NCBI RefSeq assembly: GCF_030409555.1
Contig: NZ_JAUFPU010000001.1
Coordinates: 241,525-305,524, forward strand
Length of the DNA: 64,000 bases
Direction of reading: 5' to 3'
Origin: Chitinimonas viridis
GTDB taxonomy: Bacteria; Pseudomonadota; Gammaproteobacteria; Burkholderiales; Chitinimonadaceae
This document shows positions 1 to 9,933 of this stretch, piece after piece. The translations under genes and the position numbers were made by a program. Position 1 is the stretch's first letter. The number at the start of each line of letters is the position of its first letter. Under the pieces are notes generated by a model. That model searched no databases. It had not been told where the DNA came from and saw nothing but the letters and a program-made list of their open reading frames with translations.

Positions 1-488
1 CCATCGAAGTCGTAGGGCTTGCCTCGCGCGCTCGATTCGACATAGGCGATATAGGAGAAAAAGTTTCGGCAGCGCAGCAGGATACGATCACGCCCGAGCT
101 CATCGTTATATTTCGCCGCGTCCTGCGCGACCCGGCTAAGCAAGGTCGCTTTCACCAGCGCGGCAGACTGGGGCGACTCTACCTTCAGCTCACTAGCGAT
201 ATAGAGATCCAACTGCTTGTAGGGATGCACGAACACATCATATCGCCCACCGGTCCACGATTCGTATTGCGATAGGGCGCGGGCGTCATAGCGTTTCTGG
301 CAGCGCTTCGCCATGTCGCGCCCCCGGGCATCTGCGATGATGGGGATCATCATCTTGCGGAAATAGGCATTATCCTCATCTATCGAGCCTGCTGCGCAGG
401 CCAGGGGCGACAACGCTGAGGCCAGCAGACCAAAAACAGCCATGCGCGCGCCAGCCATAGACACGACACAGTGTTGCCACATAGACAT
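1..488 (-). CDS. Partial secreted protein of unknown function
   Basis: An open frame runs from an ATG at 488 on the minus strand to the window edge, so the C-terminus is missing. A GGAAGG ribosome binding site lies about 6 bases before the ATG. The N-terminus has a hydrophobic stretch (AVFGLLASALSPLACA) that looks like a signal peptide with a possible cleavage or lipobox region around the Cys. The rest is soluble and rich in Tyr, Arg and Asp (for example RGRDMAKRCQKRYDAR), suggesting a periplasmic or secreted globular protein. I do not recognise the family. Its orientation is divergent from the Anbu peptidase gene. Confidence 0.6.
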   Translation of the reverse strand, partial: MSMWQHCVVSMAGARMAVFGLLASALSPLACAAGSIDEDNAYFRKMMIPIIADARGRDMAKRCQKRYDARALSQYESWTGGRYDVFVHPYKQLDLYIASELKVESPQSAALVKATLLSRVAQDAAKYNDELGRDRILLRCRNFFSYIAYVESSARGKPYDFD

Positions 489-584
489 ATTGCCTTCCCG
501 CTGAGGTGGGATGTGCGCGGGTCTTGCCCACAGCGCTACGCATCCCGTTAAACTGCCTGCCATTCTACTGACTTCCGCCACGCC

Positions 585-1316
585 ATGACCTATTGCGTCG
601 CCATGCGGCTGGATACCGGCCTGCTGTTCGCCTCCGACTCCCGCACCAATGCCGGGGTCGACCATATCGCCACCTTCCGCAAGATGCATGTGTTCGAGCA
701 GCCCGGCAAAAGGCTGATTGTGCTGCTGAGCGCCGGCAACCTGGCCACCACCCAGAGCGTGGTGAGCTTGCTGCGGCAGCGGCTGGATGACGATGCGGTC
801 AATCTGCACAACGTCGCCACCTTGTATGACGCAGCCGCCCTGGTAGGCAACACGGTCAAGGAAGTGGTGGCCCGCTACGCCAGCGAAGGCACTCTGGGAC
901 AGGGGGTGGATTTTGGCGCCAACTTTATCGTGGGCGGGCAGATACGGGGCGAGACGACGCGACTGTTCCAGGTCTACCCACAGGGCAATTTCATCGAGAC
1001 CTGCGAGGACACCCCCTACTTCCAGATTGGGGAATCCAAGTACGGCAAGCCCATCATAGACAGGGTGGTGCGCAGTGATACACCGCTGCCCGAGGCCGCC
1101 AAATGCACGCTGATCTCGTTTGATTCCACCATACGCAGCAATCTGTCGGTGGGCTTGCCCATAGACATGCTGCTTTACGGTGCCGATACCTTTGTGCCGG
1201 CCGCACCGCACCGCATCGATGGCGATGATCCCTATTTCAACAAGCTGCGGCGCGGTTGGGGAGAAGGGCTGCGGCGGGTGTTTGCCAAGCTGCCCGATGC
1301 GGACTGGTTTGAATGA
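585..1316 (+). CDS. Anbu-type proteasome-like peptidase
   Basis: The 243-residue protein begins MTYCVAM. Removing Met exposes Thr as the predicted N-terminal nucleophile. An Asp in ASDSR (residue 18) and a Lys in FRKMHVF (residue 33) sit where the proteasome catalytic Asp17 and Lys33 are expected. Length and the Ntn-hydrolase pattern fit Anbu (ancestral beta subunit, predicted proteasome-type protease) rather than HslV, which is shorter. It should act in the cytoplasm as a self-assembling ring; the physiological substrate of the family is not established. Anbu genes usually sit with ATP-grasp, alpha-E and transglutaminase-like genes, and none of these is visible here. The ribosome binding site is poor. 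Confidence 0.85.
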   Translation: MTYCVAMRLDTGLLFASDSRTNAGVDHIATFRKMHVFEQPGKRLIVLLSAGNLATTQSVVSLLRQRLDDDAVNLHNVATLYDAAALVGNTVKEVVARYASEGTLGQGVDFGANFIVGGQIRGETTRLFQVYPQGNFIETCEDTPYFQIGESKYGKPIIDRVVRSDTPLPEAAKCTLISFDSTIRSNLSVGLPIDMLLYGADTFVPAAPHRIDGDDPYFNKLRRGWGEGLRRVFAKLPDADWFE

Positions 1317-1385
1317 TGGAGTCCTCGGCCGTACCGTATTGACGCCCAGAGGCACACATACCAATAAAACGAGAGAGGAAGAACC

Positions 1386-2963
1386 ATGCACACCATCCGA
1401 CTGGCCCTGTTGGCCCTTGCCACTGTCAGCGCACTTGCCGCCAAGCCCTTGGTCATCTGTGCCGATGCCGACCCGGATGGGTTCGATCCGGCCCAGAGCG
1501 CCAATACCACTACCCATGCGGCCTCTGCAGCCAAGCTCTACAACAACCTGATCGAATACCTGCCCGGCCCCTTCAAGTTCACCCCCAGCCTGGCAGCCCA
1601 GTGGGATATCTCGGCCGATGGCTTGGTCTACACTTTCAAGCTGCGGCGTGGTGTGAAGTGGCATAGCACCGACAGCTTCAAACCCAGCCGCGATTTCAAC
1701 GCCGACGATGTGCTGTGGACACTGCAGCGGCAGATCGACCCCAGCCACCCCGGCGCCAAGGCCGCGCCCGCAGGTTTCCCCTATGCCAACTCCGGCGACT
1801 GGAAGAACCTGTTCAAGAGCGTGGAAAAAATCGACGACCACACCGTCAAGCTGACGCTCACTAAGCCCTATGCCCCCTTGCTGGAGCGCTTTGCCCACCC
1901 TGCCCTGGCCATCGTCTCGGCCGAATACGGCAAGCAGCTCGACAAAGCCGCCACCCCGCTGCTGATCAGCAGCCACCCGGTAGGCACCGGGCCTTATCAG
2001 TTGAAGAAGTTCGACAAGGGCGCCCAGGCGCGGTACGACGCCAACCCACGTTACTGGCGGCAAAAGCCGGCCATCGATAAATTGATCATCGCCACCGTCA
2101 GCGACCCGGCAGTGCGGGCGCAAAAGCTGCTGGCCGGCGAATGCCATCTCGCCGACACCATCAAGCCGCAAGACCTGCCGCGTTTTGACGGCAATGCCCA
2201 GTTCGCAGTCACCCCCCTGCGCATCCAATCCAGCAGCCAGCTGTTTTTCAATGTGGGCCGCAAACCATTCGACGACAAGCGGGTACGCCAGGCACTGGCC
2301 TCGGTCATAGACCGTGCCGCCCTCGTCAAAAGCGTGTACGACGGCCGGGCCGAGACCGCCGCGACGCCTTACTCGCCGCGCAGCCTATGGGGCGTGGAGG
2401 CAGTCAGACCTGCTGCGCCCGACTTTAACCGTGCCCGCAAGCTCCTGGCCGAGGCAGGCTACCCCCAAGGTTTTGAAGCTGAAATGTGGGTGCGGCCGGG
2501 GGGTTCCGGCACCAATCCCAACTTCAAGCTGACCGCCGAGCTGATACAGGCCGACTGGGCCAAGCTGGGTGTCAGGCTCAACCTGGTGAACGTGGAGTGG
2601 ACTGAACTGGTCAAGAAAGCCCGCGCCGGCGAAGCACCCAGCCTGCTCAGTGGCTGGAGTGGCGCACTCGACCCCGATGGCTTCTACAGCAACCTGGCTA
2701 GCTGCGATGCCGCCGGCAATGGCTACAATTTCGCCCAATGGTGCAGCCCGCAGGTCGATGCCGCCCTGGATGCCGCACGTGTCGCCACCAAGCAGGCCGA
2801 TCGGGCCAAGCGCTACGTGGATGTGCAGAAAATACTGGCCGATGAAGTCCCTTTTACCACCCTGACCTACCCCTTGCAGGTGGTGATACACGACCGCAAG
2901 CTGCTGGGGGTGGAGCCCACGGCCGGCGAGAGCTTCAAGGTGGAACAAGTACGCTGGAAGTAA
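1386..2963 (+). CDS. ABC transporter solute-binding protein, family 5 (peptide/nickel type)
   Basis: A 525-residue periplasmic binding protein of the DppA/OppA class. It has a short signal peptide (LALLALATVSALAA), then the family pattern of a mature start with PDGFDPAQS, the block LRRGVKWHSTDSF followed by FNADDVLWTL, and a VGTGPYQL motif near residue 200. It would bind oligopeptides or similar solutes for a membrane permease. No permease or ATPase genes follow, so it is an orphan component in this window and could serve a transporter elsewhere or a chemoreceptor. The start has a GAGAGGAAG ribosome binding site. A weak TTGACG/AATAAA promoter-like pair lies at about 1339-1368. Confidence 0.88.
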   Translation: MHTIRLALLALATVSALAAKPLVICADADPDGFDPAQSANTTTHAASAAKLYNNLIEYLPGPFKFTPSLAAQWDISADGLVYTFKLRRGVKWHSTDSFKPSRDFNADDVLWTLQRQIDPSHPGAKAAPAGFPYANSGDWKNLFKSVEKIDDHTVKLTLTKPYAPLLERFAHPALAIVSAEYGKQLDKAATPLLISSHPVGTGPYQLKKFDKGAQARYDANPRYWRQKPAIDKLIIATVSDPAVRAQKLLAGECHLADTIKPQDLPRFDGNAQFAVTPLRIQSSSQLFFNVGRKPFDDKRVRQALASVIDRAALVKSVYDGRAETAATPYSPRSLWGVEAVRPAAPDFNRARKLLAEAGYPQGFEAEMWVRPGGSGTNPNFKLTAELIQADWAKLGVRLNLVNVEWTELVKKARAGEAPSLLSGWSGALDPDGFYSNLASCDAAGNGYNFAQWCSPQVDAALDAARVATKQADRAKRYVDVQKILADEVPFTTLTYPLQVVIHDRKLLGVEPTAGESFKVEQVRWK

Positions 2964-2967
2964 GGTC

Positions 2968-3447
2968 ATGCAGCCTGCCGCCAGGACTCGTGCACCCAAC
3001 CGCTATCTGATTGCAGCTGGCATTGCCGCGCTGGCGGCTAGCCTGCTGCACCTCGCCATCCCCCTTGGCGGGCCCAGCTGGTATGCCTTTTTTGGGGCGC
3101 CGGATGGGCTCGTCGCCATGGCCAGTGCCGGCCACTGGTACCCAGTGGTCTGCTGCCTCGTCATCGCCCTGGCCTTGCTGCTGGCCGCCGCCTATGCCTT
3201 CTCTGGGGCTGGCATGTTGCGCCGCCTACCGTGGCAGCGCACCGTGCTGCTGGGTATCGCAGCCGTGCTGGTGCTGCGTGGCATCGGGTTCATACCGCTG
3301 ATGCTGTGGCAGCCCGAGCGCCTGGTCGATATCTGCAACTGCCAGGGTGTAGATACCTTCCTCGTCATCACCTCCTTGCTTTGCCTGACCATGGGCATGG
3401 CCTACGCCCTGGGCACTCGACAACTCTGGCGCCAGCCCGACTGCTAA
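2968..3447 (+). CDS. Small integral membrane protein, four predicted helices
   Basis: A 159-residue protein with four hydrophobic segments, at about residues 14-32, 50-75, 88-108 and 123-147. It starts 4 bases after the binding-protein stop, so it is probably cotranscribed and coupled with it. The loop before helix 4 has a CNCQG motif. There are no catalytic motifs and I do not assign a family. A DUF-type four-helix inner-membrane protein is the most that can be said. Confidence 0.7.
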   Translation: MQPAARTRAPNRYLIAAGIAALAASLLHLAIPLGGPSWYAFFGAPDGLVAMASAGHWYPVVCCLVIALALLLAAAYAFSGAGMLRRLPWQRTVLLGIAAVLVLRGIGFIPLMLWQPERLVDICNCQGVDTFLVITSLLCLTMGMAYALGTRQLWRQPDC

Positions 3448-3537
3448 CGACTGCCCCAGCACCATCCAGCGCCCCGCCACAGGCACGCCTGCCTACACAA
3501 GCTCATCTGGCTTTACCGATACAACCAAGAAAGTACC

Positions 3538-4443
3538 ATGCTGAACCGCGCCACCACGCCTTTGCTGATCGCTCTCGGCCTGCTGATCCAGGCCACCACA
3601 CTGGCCAGTACCGCCGCCCGTCCCTACACCCTGGAGCACACCGAGGTCCGCAGTGTTCCGTCCAGGATACTGCCGCGCGACTACGAGATTTTCGTCAGCC
3701 TGCCCGAGTCCTACAACAAGACGCAGAAACGCTACCCGGTGCTGTTCATGACCGACGCCAACTACGCCTTCCCGCTGGTGCGCAGCATCAACCGGCGGGT
3801 CAACGACTATGGCCGCAATCTCGATGAGGTCATCCTGGTTGGCTTGTCCTATGCCAGGGGCGACAGCCCGATCACCAGCCGCAACCGTGACTACACCCCA
3901 ACCGATATCGTGCTCAAGAAGACACGCCGACCCGGCCAGGGCGATGGTCCCTATGGCCAGGCCGAACCCTACGGCCGCTTTATCAGCGAGGAAGTCCTTC
4001 CCTTCGTGGCCCAGCACTACCGTGCCGACATGAGCAAGAAAATCTACGTCGGCCACTCCTACGGCTCGCTGCTGGGGCTGCACCTGCTGTTCCGCAAGCC
4101 CGACACCTTTGACTATTATGTCCTGGGCAGCCCCTCGCTCTGGTACGACCGCTACCATATGCTGGATGTAGAGCGCCAATACGCCGCCAGCAACAAGAAC
4201 CTCTCCGCCCGCGTCCTGATGGTGGCCGGCGCCTTCGAGGCAGTACAGCCAGGCTCGGACAACCCCCGCTATGCCAAGGAGACCGACATGGTGAAGGACA
4301 TGCAGCACTTCGAGCAGCAATTGAAGGGGCGCGGCTATCCAGGCTTGTCGATACGCTCGGAAGTCATCAAGGACGAAGATCACCTGACAGTGTTCCCCGC
4401 CCTGATTACCCGCGGGCTGCTGTGGGCCTTGCCCAAGCGCTGA
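3538..4443 (+). CDS. Secreted alpha/beta-hydrolase, Fes/IroE-like esterase
   Basis: A 301-residue protein with a signal peptide (ATTPLLIALGLLIQATTLAS) and an esterase-D/enterochelin-esterase-like core. The nucleophile elbow GHSYG places Ser at residue 174. A candidate catalytic His lies in DEDHLTVFP at residue 282, followed by the family-typical aromatic C-terminus. The block YPVLFMTDANYAFP is typical of this predicted-hydrolase group (COG2819). It probably hydrolyses an ester in the periplasm. The IroE relationship suggests siderophore esters, but the context gives no support for a particular substrate. Start is the first ATG after a 90-base gap with no clear promoter. Confidence 0.82.
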   Translation: MLNRATTPLLIALGLLIQATTLASTAARPYTLEHTEVRSVPSRILPRDYEIFVSLPESYNKTQKRYPVLFMTDANYAFPLVRSINRRVNDYGRNLDEVILVGLSYARGDSPITSRNRDYTPTDIVLKKTRRPGQGDGPYGQAEPYGRFISEEVLPFVAQHYRADMSKKIYVGHSYGSLLGLHLLFRKPDTFDYYVLGSPSLWYDRYHMLDVERQYAASNKNLSARVLMVAGAFEAVQPGSDNPRYAKETDMVKDMQHFEQQLKGRGYPGLSIRSEVIKDEDHLTVFPALITRGLLWALPKR

Positions 4444-4581
4444 GCGGCGCTAAGTGCTTGACCGCAGCGAGGCAGGCGCAGGCATCCATCAAATTTTCCG
4501 ACCTAGAAGTTGATTTCTTTCCGCTATCACCCCAATCGGGCACTGCTGATAATGGATTCAACTCATTGAAGGAATTCGATC

Positions 4582-5367
4582 ATGTCTCGCCTGCCCAGCC
4601 TGTTCATCTCCCATGGTTCGCCCATGCTGGCCCTGGATGCCGGCCCCACCGGCGCAGCCTGGGCCAGGATAGCCCAATCGCTGCCCCGGCCCCGTGCCGT
4701 ACTCGTCGCCTCGGCGCATTGGCTGACCAGCCTGCCGGCTGTCAGCACCACCGCCAGCCCCGCCACCATCCATGATTTCCACGGCTTCCCCGAGCCTTTG
4801 TTCCAACTCCAGTACACCCCACCCGGCGCCCCCGCCGTGGCTGAGCGCGCCGCCGCCTTGCTGGCAGCCGCCGGACTACAAGTGGGTATCGACCCTGGCC
4901 GTGGCCTTGATCACGGTGCCTGGGTGCCACTCAAGAACATGTACCCCACCGCCGATATACCGGTGTTTCAGCTCACCATACAGCCCCGCGAGCATCCGGC
5001 CCATCACCTGCGTGTTGGTCATGCATTGGCCGCACTGCGGGACGAAGGTGTGCTGATCATCGGCTCGGGTAGCATTACCCATAATCTGCGCGAACTGGAA
5101 TGGGACGCCCCCGCAGACACCGCCATCAACGAGTATGTGCCGGCATTCCAGCAATGGGTGTACGACAAGCTGCTGGCGGGTGACCAGGCCGCACTGCTGG
5201 ACTACCGCAAACAGGCTCCCGGCGCACAGCGCGCCCACCCGACCGAGGAGCACTACCTGCCGCTCTATGTCGCACTTGGTGCGGCAGGGCCCGATGCAAA
5301 GGCCGAACGACTGCACACCGGCCTGACCAACGGTGGCTTGGCCATGGATGTTTACGCCTTCCACTAG
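4582..5367 (+). CDS. ygiD: DODA-type extradiol ring-opening dioxygenase (YgiD family)
   Basis: A 261-residue enzyme matching the class III extradiol dioxygenase/4,5-DOPA dioxygenase family. Metal-ligand and active-site blocks are visible: FISHGSP near residue 11, ASAHW near 46, GLDHGAWVPLKNMYP around 112-125 and GSGSITHNL near 175. These proteins bind Zn or Fe and open catechol-type rings, although the natural substrate of bacterial YgiD is uncertain. A GAAGGA ribosome binding site precedes the ATG. It sits alone between the esterase and the chemoreceptors, after a 138-base gap with a GATAAT box near 4548 but no good -35. Confidence 0.9.
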   Translation: MSRLPSLFISHGSPMLALDAGPTGAAWARIAQSLPRPRAVLVASAHWLTSLPAVSTTASPATIHDFHGFPEPLFQLQYTPPGAPAVAERAAALLAAAGLQVGIDPGRGLDHGAWVPLKNMYPTADIPVFQLTIQPREHPAHHLRVGHALAALRDEGVLIIGSGSITHNLRELEWDAPADTAINEYVPAFQQWVYDKLLAGDQAALLDYRKQAPGAQRAHPTEEHYLPLYVALGAAGPDAKAERLHTGLTNGGLAMDVYAFH

Positions 5368-5642
5368 ACGGACGGAAAGCACAAAAACCCCTTCTATATC
5401 AGTGCATTAGATAGAAAAGGCACGTTATTCTCCACCTGGAGAAGGCTAGCGCTTGCATAGCCTGCTCTTGCCGACTACACCGGTTGGAGGAACTCAAGGA
5501 AATCTCGCTTCCGTCACCCTGCAGCCTTGCATCAGCCCAGTCTGTCTCAGCCATGCCGCACCGGCTGAGTCGAAACGGCAAGCTTGCGCCTGGTGGCAAG
5601 GTCTCCGAGGGCCCCTACCTGTCCCTACTCCCGGAGCCCGTC

Positions 5643-7256
5643 ATGCGTATCTCTCAAAAACTTGCCCTGGCATTTGGCGCCCTTGTTGTGTTTGTCGCCG
5701 TGATGGGGGCCATGGGCATCTATTCGTTGACGGCGCTTGATAGCGCACTGGTAGGGGTCACCGACGATGCCTTGCCTGGGGTGCGCTATACCGGCGCCAT
5801 CCGCGCGGAGGCCATCGACTTCCGCAATCGTGAAACCCAGTTGCTGATCGCCAAAAATGCCGAGGAAATTACCGAGACGCTAGGCCGCCAGAAGAAGAAC
5901 CTCGAGGCTTTGCAACAATACGAAACCGAATACGCCCGGCATTTGGCTGACGACACAGAAAAATCCCTGTTTGCCGAGTACCAGAAGCAGCAGAAAGCCT
6001 ACCTGGATTCGCACGCAGCATTCCGCAAGATCGTGGAAGCCGGTGACGCCGAAGGCGCCCTTGCCTACTTCCGTGGCGACGGCCGCAAAGCCTTCCGAAG
6101 CTTCCTGCCTGCGGTGGACAAACTGGTGGAATTCAATACCAAGTCTGCGGATGTACTGACCAAGACTGCCCACGATGACTACGCCACAGGCAGGAACTGG
6201 CTGATCGCATTTGCCATCGTGGTCAGTATCCTGGCATTGGCCCTGTCTGTCTGGATCGTGCGTAGCATCACCGGGCAGTTGGTGCGCCTGTCGACAACCA
6301 TACGCGAGATAGAGCGCGATCTGGATTTCACCCGCCGGGTACCGGTAACGGGCCGCGACGAAATTGCCGACACGGCCATGGCCTTCAACTCATTGGCCAA
6401 CAATGTGCAAGGCGTGCTCAAGAACGCAGGCGAGGCCAGCACCAAGCTGATGGAGATGGTATCGCAGCTGGGCAGTTCCGCCAGCGAAGTGTCGGCCGGC
6501 TCGCGCAAGCAGAGCGATGCCTCCAATGGCATGGCAGCCGCCATAGAGCAGCTGTCCACCAGTATCAGCCAACTATCCGACAGTGCCCGCGAAGCCATGC
6601 AGCACTCGCTGAACGCCGACCAGAATGCCGAGAGCGGCGGCAAGGTCATTGCCCGCACCGTGATCGAGATGCATGGCATTGCCGAATCCATAGACCAGGT
6701 TGCCGCCAGCATACGCGAGCTGGGTGAACGCTCGCAGGAGATAGGCGGCATCGTGCAGGTGATACGGGAAGTCGCGGAACAGACCAACCTGCTGGCGCTC
6801 AACGCGGCCATCGAGGCTGCGAGGGCAGGTGAACAAGGACGCGGCTTTGCCGTGGTGGCAGACGAGGTACGCAAACTGGCCGAGCGGACGACGGAAGCCA
6901 CCCGCGACATAGGCGACAAGATAGGCGCAATACAGGGCTCCTCCAGTGAGGCCAGTGGTGCCATGCAGCAAGCACAGAGCCGGGTTGCCGGCGGGGTGGC
7001 GCTGGCAGGGCAGATAGGCGACACCGTACGCACCATCACCGAGGATGCCAAACTGGTGGAATACGAGGTCCAGACCATCTCCACCGCCCTGAAGGAGCAG
7101 GATCAGGCCGGCCACCAGATCGCCCAGCATGTGGAGCAGATTGCCAATATGGTGGAGCGCAACAGTGTGGCGGCATCACTGACCACACGGCTGTCTGGCG
7201 AGCTGGAGAGCATCGCCGCCAATATGCGCCTGGAGATTGCACGTTTCAGGGCTTGA
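5643..7256 (+). CDS. Methyl-accepting chemotaxis protein, four-helix-bundle sensor type
   Basis: The frame is open from 5484, but [12 protein letters not shown] at 5643 is the normal start for this class and has a GGAG site 6 bases upstream, giving 537 residues. TM1 covers about residues 8-30, a helical periplasmic sensor (4HB_MCP-like) follows, TM2 is about 187-206, then HAMP and the cytoplasmic signalling domain. The hairpin tip [34 protein letters not shown] is diagnostic (quoted blocks: [18 protein letters not shown]). It should form an inner-membrane dimer coupled to CheA/CheW. The 275-base gap before it holds no gene I can support. A second receptor follows 46 bases downstream. Confidence 0.93.
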   Translation: MRISQKLALAFGALVVFVAVMGAMGIYSLTALDSALVGVTDDALPGVRYTGAIRAEAIDFRNRETQLLIAKNAEEITETLGRQKKNLEALQQYETEYARHLADDTEKSLFAEYQKQQKAYLDSHAAFRKIVEAGDAEGALAYFRGDGRKAFRSFLPAVDKLVEFNTKSADVLTKTAHDDYATGRNWLIAFAIVVSILALALSVWIVRSITGQLVRLSTTIREIERDLDFTRRVPVTGRDEIADTAMAFNSLANNVQGVLKNAGEASTKLMEMVSQLGSSASEVSAGSRKQSDASNGMAAAIEQLSTSISQLSDSAREAMQHSLNADQNAESGGKVIARTVIEMHGIAESIDQVAASIRELGERSQEIGGIVQVIREVAEQTNLLALNAAIEAARAGEQGRGFAVVADEVRKLAERTTEATRDIGDKIGAIQGSSSEASGAMQQAQSRVAGGVALAGQIGDTVRTITEDAKLVEYEVQTISTALKEQDQAGHQIAQHVEQIANMVERNSVAASLTTRLSGELESIAANMRLEIARFRA

Positions 7257-7302
7257 GCCGGCAGACACAGAGTGGCGCCAAGCCACCCGTGCAGGAGGAA
7301 AC

Positions 7303-8841
7303 ATGATAATCCGCTTGAGCCTGCGCCAGCGCCTGGCGCTGGCCTTTGGCGCCGTACTCTTGCTACTGGGCGCCCTGGCTGCGACGGCGCTGTATCGGCT
7401 GGAAACCACCCAGCAGCAGTTGCGCAGCATCGTCCAGCAAGACATGCAGGCCATGCAGGATGCGCAGGCCATCTTTACCGCCGTGCGCGATATTTCGGTG
7501 GCTGTCCGCAACATTGCCCTGTTCAGCGAACCAACTGAGGTACGCCGGGAGATAGCCCGTATTGAAGAAAACCGCCGCCTCTACCAGCGACGGCATGCTC
7601 ACCTGGCGGCCCTGATAGCAGCCAATACCCAATCCCTGCCGGCCGAGCGAGCCATCCTGGCCAAACTGCCAGCACTGGAACGGGCGACTCAGCTGGCCAT
7701 AGACGATGCCATCGCCATGGCGACCAGCCCCGACAGTACCCAGCTGGGGCGTGCGTTGCTCAAACAGGTACGCCCTCATCAAAGCCGCTGGCTGGCCGAG
7801 TTGGATGCGCTGGTGCAATTACAGTACCGCAAGAGCGAACGCGCCTACCTGGCAGCTGAATCACGCTATGCCAGCACCCGCCTGCAGGTGCTGCTGCTCA
7901 GCCTGCTCGCCGTACTGATCAGCCTGGCTACCGCCTGGCTATTCAGCCACCGCCTGCTCCGGCAACTGGGTGGCGAGCCCGACTATGCCGCCGAGGTAGC
8001 GCAAAGAGTCGCAGCAGGCGAGCTGTGCCTGCAGATAGAGACGGCCAGCAACGACCGCAGCAGCCTGCTTTACGCCATACGGCAGATGGTGGAGCGCCTG
8101 CATCGCATCATCACCGAGATCAATGCCGCCGCTGGTGTCCTCAACCTGGCATCCCAGCAGGTAAGCTGCACCGCCCAGGGGCTGCAGCAAAGCGCCACCG
8201 AACAAGCCGCCAGCCTGGAAGAAACCGCCGCCTCCATCGAACAGTTCAGTGCCTCCATTGCCCACAACCACGAGAACGCCCGCCACACCGATACCGTCGC
8301 CAGCCTCGCCGCCACCGAAGCCCAGGCCAGCGGCAGCGCCATGGCCGCCACCGTGGATGCCATGGCAGGCATCACCGCCAGGATAGGGTTGATAGAGGAT
8401 ATCGCCCATCGCACCAACCTGCTGGCCCTGAACGCTGCCATCGAAGCTGCCCGAGCCGGCCAGCAAGGCAAGGGGTTTGCCGTGGTCGCCAGCGAGATAC
8501 GCAAGCTGGCAGAGCGCAGCCAGTTGGCCGCGCACGAGATCATCGATGTATCGAGCACCAGCATGGCGCGTGCCCATCAGGCCGGCGAGCTGGTCAAGAC
8601 CATGGTGCCCAATATAGAGCACACCTCGCACCTAATCCGCGAGATCGCGCTCAACTCAGACGACCAAGCTGAAGGGGTGCAGCAGGTCAATACCGTGGTC
8701 AGCGAACTGAATATCGTCACCCAGCTCACCGCCTCCACGGCCGAAGAACTGGCCGCAACGGCAGAGGAACTCAGCCAGCAGGCCGAGCAGTTGCTACGGA
8801 TGATAGGTTACTTCAGCATACAGGCAAGGGAGCCCTTATAG
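7303..8841 (+). CDS. Methyl-accepting chemotaxis protein
   Basis: An AGGAGG site at 7293-7298 fixes the ATG at 7303 (512 residues), although the frame is open further upstream into the previous receptor gene. TM1 is about residues 10-30, the periplasmic helical sensor about 31-185, TM2 about 188-207, then HAMP and the signalling domain. The tip [18 protein letters not shown] is conserved. The signalling helices contain long Ala/Glu/Gln-rich coiled-coil segments. It is a divergent paralogue of the receptor just upstream, and the short spacing suggests one operon. Ligand unknown. Confidence 0.93.
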   Translation: MIIRLSLRQRLALAFGAVLLLLGALAATALYRLETTQQQLRSIVQQDMQAMQDAQAIFTAVRDISVAVRNIALFSEPTEVRREIARIEENRRLYQRRHAHLAALIAANTQSLPAERAILAKLPALERATQLAIDDAIAMATSPDSTQLGRALLKQVRPHQSRWLAELDALVQLQYRKSERAYLAAESRYASTRLQVLLLSLLAVLISLATAWLFSHRLLRQLGGEPDYAAEVAQRVAAGELCLQIETASNDRSSLLYAIRQMVERLHRIITEINAAAGVLNLASQQVSCTAQGLQQSATEQAASLEETAASIEQFSASIAHNHENARHTDTVASLAATEAQASGSAMAATVDAMAGITARIGLIEDIAHRTNLLALNAAIEAARAGQQGKGFAVVASEIRKLAERSQLAAHEIIDVSSTSMARAHQAGELVKTMVPNIEHTSHLIREIALNSDDQAEGVQQVNTVVSELNIVTQLTASTAEELAATAEELSQQAEQLLRMIGYFSIQAREPL

Positions 8842-8874
8842 GTTTGGCGGCGCTCACGGAGCCCCGCGTAGCGG

Positions 8875-8951
8875 CTCTGGTCAGGCGTGCGATTGCTGAC
8901 AGTAGATGGACAACAACGCCAGACGGGTTTTGTTAGCCGCTCTTAGCGGCT
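8875..8951 (+). repeat. Imperfect palindromic repeat, copy A (cassette-end-like)
   Basis: The stretch begins GTAGCGGCTCTGG and ends CAACAACGCCAGACGGG then TTTTGTTAGCCGCT. It shares both blocks, in the same order and orientation, with the longer copy at 10057-10171. The left CTCTGG arm can pair with the right CCAGAC arm. Its last bases form a short hairpin (AGCCGCT, loop CTT, AGCGGCT, 8935-8951). The surrounding gap (8842-9267) has no supported gene, only this repeat and a promoter at 9066-9094. Confidence 0.6.
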
Positions 8952-9065
8952 CCAAATACGATTGTATCCCTTATACCCACTACCAAATAGCGTCGTGAAA
9001 AAGAGACTGGTCGACGCCAAATCCAGCAGCAATTGAGCTGACTACGTCAGTGCATCGCCCCAATC

Positions 9066-9094
9066 TTGACAGCAAATGGCATGGCCCATAGAAT
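9066..9094 (+). promoter_or_regulatory. Strong sigma-70 type promoter
   Basis: TTGACA at 9066-9071 is a perfect -35 element and TAGAAT at 9089-9094 a 5/6 -10 element, with an ideal 17-base spacer. It points toward the gene at 9268 and would leave a leader of about 165 bases. A second weaker TTGACT lies at 9105-9110. Confidence 0.55.
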
Positions 9095-9267
9095 GAAAAT
9101 TGGGTTGACTTAGCCATAAAGTTTTTATCCATACTTCATCTCGATACAAGCTGCCCAGCGCCTCCTCAATCAATGTTTATTGAAAAACACTCGAACAAGC
9201 CACGATTTATTTTCATCATCCCGCAACAAATTCCGGCCCCAACCATCAATACATCACACAGTAAATA

Positions 9268-9786
9268 GTGGGTTACAAACTCAATATGCTAACACGCCTA
9301 GAGATCTTATCCTTTCACATAGCGGCACTTATCATTGCCAGCATCTTATTACTGCCACTAGCATCGGAAATTTACACATCCGTACTGCAGGCCATACTTT
9401 CCGCAAGAGCCGACAGCGGTGAAGATATTTTGCAGCGCTTTAACTTGGTGTATATTATCACCGCCGCAATCTACCTTGGCCTACTAATTGCCAGCGTTTG
9501 TGTCATGGCTCTCATGACCGGCTCTCACCATGTGCAACTCTGGAAGAAATCCGACGTACACATACCGTCATTGTTAGTTCTAATTGGGCATTTAAGCATT
9601 ATCGCAATAATCTTCACAATTAACCGCACATACAAACCCGACTATCTATTTCCAATGCTACTAAAAATCCTATTGAACATAAGCCCCTTTGCCATACTAG
9701 GCGGAACCATGTACGCAACAGGTATCATAAAAATCATGCGCCGAATTTCCAGCGCACGACAACAGCTTAGGAACAATTCACAATAA
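9268..9786 (+). CDS. Hypothetical membrane protein in an AT-rich patch
   Basis: A 172-residue protein with about four hydrophobic helices (roughly residues 11-35, 55-78, 98-116, 128-150) and a basic C-terminus (RRISSARQQLRNNSQ). The start is either GTG 9268 or ATG 9286, and neither has a good ribosome binding site. Codon use is clearly richer in A and T (TTA, ATA, AAT) than in all neighbours, which suggests recent acquisition. It is preceded by a strong promoter and followed by GTTAGGC, inside a stretch bracketed by related repeats. No family recognised. Confidence 0.65.
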   Translation: MGYKLNMLTRLEILSFHIAALIIASILLLPLASEIYTSVLQAILSARADSGEDILQRFNLVYIITAAIYLGLLIASVCVMALMTGSHHVQLWKKSDVHIPSLLVLIGHLSIIAIIFTINRTYKPDYLFPMLLKILLNISPFAILGGTMYATGIIKIMRRISSARQQLRNNSQ

Positions 9787-9933
9787 AGCGATTAACGTAT
9801 CACGCAGATACATTGTTAGGCGAGCGGCCAGACTAGCGTCAGGTTGAGTTCACCCCTCAAAGTACATACGTTGCACACCGATTCACCCAGTGTATGGCAA
9901 TGAGTGGCGACGTATCAAAACAGACCTGATGGC

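Noticed and set aside
4422..4775. Frame spanning the esterase end and the dioxygenase start
   Set aside because: Crosses two supported genes and the sequence has no coding character of its own.
5420..5642. Possible cyclic-di-GMP riboswitch upstream of the first chemoreceptor
   Set aside because: The GEMM core blocks (for example GGGACGCAAAGC) are absent; only scattered purine-rich similarity is seen.
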